From positions 3,917-11,663 of the forward strand of contig DBNM01000090.1 in the NCBI GenBank assembly GCA_002299135.1: DNA of 7,747 nucleotides. The letters are read 5' to 3'. Positions 5,649 through 7,747 of this stretch are shown piece by piece; position 1 is the stretch's first letter; every line of letters starts with the position of its first letter. This DNA is from Candidatus Neomicrothrix sp. UBA672. GTDB taxonomy: Bacteria; Actinomycetota; Acidimicrobiia; Acidimicrobiales; MedAcidi-G1. Position numbers and translations under genes: made by a program. The notes beneath the pieces were generated by a model. It searched no databases, was not told the DNA's origin, and was given only the letters and a program-made list of their open reading frames with translations.

Positions 5649-6614
5649 AACAAGGATTTTAAAAACGTTTCCTACACTCATGGTCTCCATGAAGTAGCTG
5701 ACAATGTATTCGCATATTTACAACCTGATGGTGGCTGGGGTTGGAGTAACGCAGGACTTATCGCTTCAGAATGGTCATCGTTACTAGTCGATACTCTTTT
5801 TGACCTAAAACTCACTAAGAACATGCTTGATTCAATGTCTTCAGTCACTTCGGCTCATCCAATAAATGTTGTGGTCAACACCCATGCGAATGGTGATCAT
5901 TGCTATGGGAATAGTTTAGTCGGAGGTGAAAACGGAGCCCAGATCATAACTACTGAAGCAGCGGCAGTCGAAATGGAAGCAATTCCACCATCTGTCTTGG
6001 AAGCGCTAATGCAAATAGATCTTGGTGAGGCAACTAATTCGTATATACAAGATGCTTTTGGATCTTTTGATTTCAGCAACATTGAATTACCGCCACCAGA
6101 TCGTACCTTCAGTGGTGAACTGCAACTCGACGTTGGCGGCCGCACAGTGGAACTAATAGAAGTCGGACCCGCGCACACTTCCGGTGACCTGCTAGTGCAT
6201 CTACCAGATGCCGCTACAGTATTCTGCGGCGACATTCTTTTTATTCATGGAACCCCAATAATCTGGGACGGTCCTGTGTCCAACTGGATCGATGCATGTG
6301 ATCGTATTTTAGGATTAGAAGCTGAAGTGATAATCCCAGGTCACGGACCTTTAACTGACGCCACGGGAGTAACTGCTGTTCGTGACTACCTCAATTTTGT
6401 AGACAGTGAGTGTCGAGAACGTCATGCTCTTGGCCAAACTGCAGCTGAAGTGATAGCTGACATCGATCTAGGTGATTTTAAAGAGTGGGGTGAGTGGGAA
6501 CGTATAGCAGTAAATGTTTATGCGATTTTCAGAGAAATTGAGAAAGACCAAACTGTCCAATCTCCACTCGAACTCTTTGGCGAAATGGCGAAACTTAAAA
6601 AAGGTAATTCTTAA
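5643..6614 (+). CDS. MBL-fold metallo-hydrolase with HxNxDH metal motif
   Basis: This 323-residue soluble protein has the metallo-beta-lactamase fold and would hydrolyse an unidentified substrate using bound metal. Metal-site elements appear in order: THANGDHCYGN (residues 80-90; H81, N83, D85, H86), H178 in GPAHTSGD, D197 in CGDILF, and H234 in PGHGP. The second histidine of the usual HxHxDH is asparagine, a variant also seen in other MBL-superfamily proteins. The rest of the di-metal site looks intact. The C-terminal 80 residues are probably helical. There is no signal peptide, so a cytoplasmic enzyme is expected. Two starts are possible, TTG at 5643 or GTG at 5646; the GTG fits the possible -10 better and neither has a Shine-Dalgarno site. 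It follows the permease by 42 bp on the same strand and may belong to that operon. Nothing supports it being a beta-lactamase. Confidence 0.9.
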   Translation: MVNKDFKNVSYTHGLHEVADNVFAYLQPDGGWGWSNAGLIASEWSSLLVDTLFDLKLTKNMLDSMSSVTSAHPINVVVNTHANGDHCYGNSLVGGENGAQIITTEAAAVEMEAIPPSVLEALMQIDLGEATNSYIQDAFGSFDFSNIELPPPDRTFSGELQLDVGGRTVELIEVGPAHTSGDLLVHLPDAATVFCGDILFIHGTPIIWDGPVSNWIDACDRILGLEAEVIIPGHGPLTDATGVTAVRDYLNFVDSECRERHALGQTAAEVIADIDLGDFKEWGEWERIAVNVYAIFREIEKDQTVQSPLELFGEMAKLKKGNS

Positions 6615-6618
6615 TTAC
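6597..6618 (-). terminator. Weak candidate terminator for the helD-like gene
   Basis: Read on the minus strand, a 6-bp stem GTAATT/AATTAC with a 3-nt loop (6604-6618) is followed by C and six T residues (6602-6597). It lies just past the helicase stop at 6623. The stem is AT-rich and would be weak, and it overlaps the end of the convergent hydrolase gene. Confidence 0.3.
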
Positions 6619-6622
6619 AAAC

Positions 6623-7747
6623 TTACTTTTGCATATTCGAGGGAAGTTCTTCAGCATGAACCACAACAACTCGTTTTGTCGCACGAGTTAATGCAACGTA
6701 AAGGGCTCTCATCCCCTGGATCTGCTCTTCAATAATCCTCTTTGGTTCTACAACAATTACGACATCAACCTCAAGCCCTTTCACAAGTCCTACTGGAACT
6801 ACCGCTAACTGTTCATCAAGACCTCGACGGTTGGGGCGTCCGAAAACAATCTCTGCGTTGTCTAGTAATGATTCAATTTCTCCTATCTGTGAATTTGCAG
6901 CAACTATCGCAAGGTTGCCAGAATCAGCCTTTTTCTGTTCTTCAGTTACTACTTCTGAAAGGAGATCTAGTGAATCCTCAACCTGCACAAATATTGGTGG
7001 CTCTCCTTCAGCCCTTACAGAACTTGGGGGATCCAAACCTGGGGCTGCTTCTTGAAGAACATTTGCAGCTAATTCCATAAGTGGGGCTGGGATTCGATAA
7101 CCAATTGTCAACTCACACATCTGGGGTTCTTTACGTTTTGGAAGGTGTAGCAGAATACTCTCCCAGTTCTCGTGAGCCCAAGCTCCTGTTGCTTGTGCAA
7201 TATCTCCAACTACGGTCATTGAACCGTTTAAAGATCTTCTCGAAAGCATTCTCAAGTCCATTGGTGAAAGGTCCTGAATTTCATCAACGACTATGTGACC
7301 GAAAGTCCTGATTGAATCCTCTTCCCTTCTCCCTGGTCGTGGCCCTAAAACCGCACGCGCTTCATCCAGTAAAGCCGCATCGGAAGCAGACCAAAGAATT
7401 TCTTTAGATTCAGACTCTCGAGTTTTATACAAGGACTCAACTTCCTCTTCTGTAAGTTTCGGGTCAGCTGCCTTTATCAACGCATGGGAACCGAACACAT
7501 CATTCAACAGTTGCGAAGGTGTAAGTACAGGCCACATCCAATCTAAAGCCTCCCTTATAGCCATCTGGCCTTTAAGTCGGTCTTCTACAGTTCGGTGATC
7601 AAGAGACTCATTTGAACTTAAAGCAAGAGTGGAATAAAACTCTTCTTCAACAAAACGCCGGGCTGCGTTATGAGTCCTGTAACGTCTCTGTGCTTCTGAA
7701 ACTATTTGAACGGTCTGTTCCACAGTGATATGCAACCACTGAACCCC
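6623..7747 (-). CDS. helD: HelD-like RNA polymerase-associated helicase, C-terminal part (5' end off window)
   Basis: This is the C-terminal 374 residues of a superfamily 1 (UvrD/Rep-like) ATPase. The frame is open to the right edge, so the start, the Walker A motif and the N-terminal arm lie outside; a TTG at 7735 is not the start. Counted from the first visible codon, motifs are Walker B VVDEIQD (153-159), motif III GDIAQ (181-185), motif IV GYR (216-218), motif V LVKGLEVDVV (321-330) and motif VI YVALTRATKR (350-359). The wording DEIQDLSPMDLRMLSRRS followed by GSMTVVGDIAQ is characteristic of actinobacterial HelD. HelD removes or recycles stalled RNA polymerase with ATP, and in some mycobacteria relatives confer rifampicin tolerance. 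A related SF1 DNA helicase is less likely because the protein ends right after motif VI, as HelD does. The gene converges on the hydrolase gene with an 8-bp gap. Confidence 0.85.
   Translation of the reverse strand, partial: GVQWLHITVEQTVQIVSEAQRRYRTHNAARRFVEEEFYSTLALSSNESLDHRTVEDRLKGQMAIREALDWMWPVLTPSQLLNDVFGSHALIKAADPKLTEEEVESLYKTRESESKEILWSASDAALLDEARAVLGPRPGRREEDSIRTFGHIVVDEIQDLSPMDLRMLSRRSLNGSMTVVGDIAQATGAWAHENWESILLHLPKRKEPQMCELTIGYRIPAPLMELAANVLQEAAPGLDPPSSVRAEGEPPIFVQVEDSLDLLSEVVTEEQKKADSGNLAIVAANSQIGEIESLLDNAEIVFGRPNRRGLDEQLAVVPVGLVKGLEVDVVIVVEPKRIIEEQIQGMRALYVALTRATKRVVVVHAEELPSNMQK

Noticed and set aside
5643..6614. Beta-lactamase antibiotic resistance gene
   Set aside because: It has the fold only: no signal peptide, an HxNxDH site, and a layout like general MBL hydrolases rather than class B beta-lactamases.
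6742..7080. Forward open frame of 112 codons opposite the HelD-like gene
   Set aside because: It is leucine- and glutamine-rich, as expected from the complement of helicase codons, with no domain features, and the reverse frame carries clear helicase motifs.

Overview
The window comes from a bacterial chromosome. By eye the base composition is moderately low in G+C, and coding is dense on both strands with very short gaps. The actinobacterial HelD-type helicase, the cyclophilin with an FDAPPPM...IDPD lead-in, and the ABC ATPase with MHC-AGLD wording all resemble Actinobacteriota proteins. An uncultured, probably aquatic, Acidimicrobiia-like lineage fits best. This is inferred from protein style, since no rRNA or tRNA is present to anchor taxonomy.

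Layout from left to right. (1) The C-terminal half of a 14-TM DHA2-type major facilitator drug exporter runs off the left edge (+). (2) A cytoplasmic cyclophilin-type peptidyl-prolyl isomerase converges on it (-). (3) A 59-codon two-CxxC zinc-ribbon-like ORF is divergent from the cyclophilin (+). (4) A COG3818-like GNAT acetyltransferase (-) converges with it, and the two stop codons share the palindrome TTAA. (5) A forward cluster holds a MacB/LolD-type ABC ATPase, a 902-residue permease with two FtsX domains, and an MBL-fold metallohydrolase. (6) The C-terminal half of a HelD-like RNA polymerase-associated helicase (-) runs off the right edge.

The ATPase and permease almost certainly form one transporter: their genes are 3 bp apart and both halves are complete. 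It probably exports or extracts a hydrophobic or envelope-associated substrate. The hydrolase follows 42 bp later and may be co-transcribed, or may have its own promoter inside a striking 11-bp perfect inverted repeat that overlaps its start codons.

No CRISPR array, insertion sequence, tRNA, rRNA or prophage gene was seen, and no gap exceeds 300 bases. The items most worth a second look are the small zinc-ribbon ORF, the start-codon-overlapping inverted repeats at 5608-5648 and 1393-1422, the apparent leaderless gene starts, and the HxNxDH metal site of the hydrolase. I do not see a clear case for a wholly new multi-gene system.
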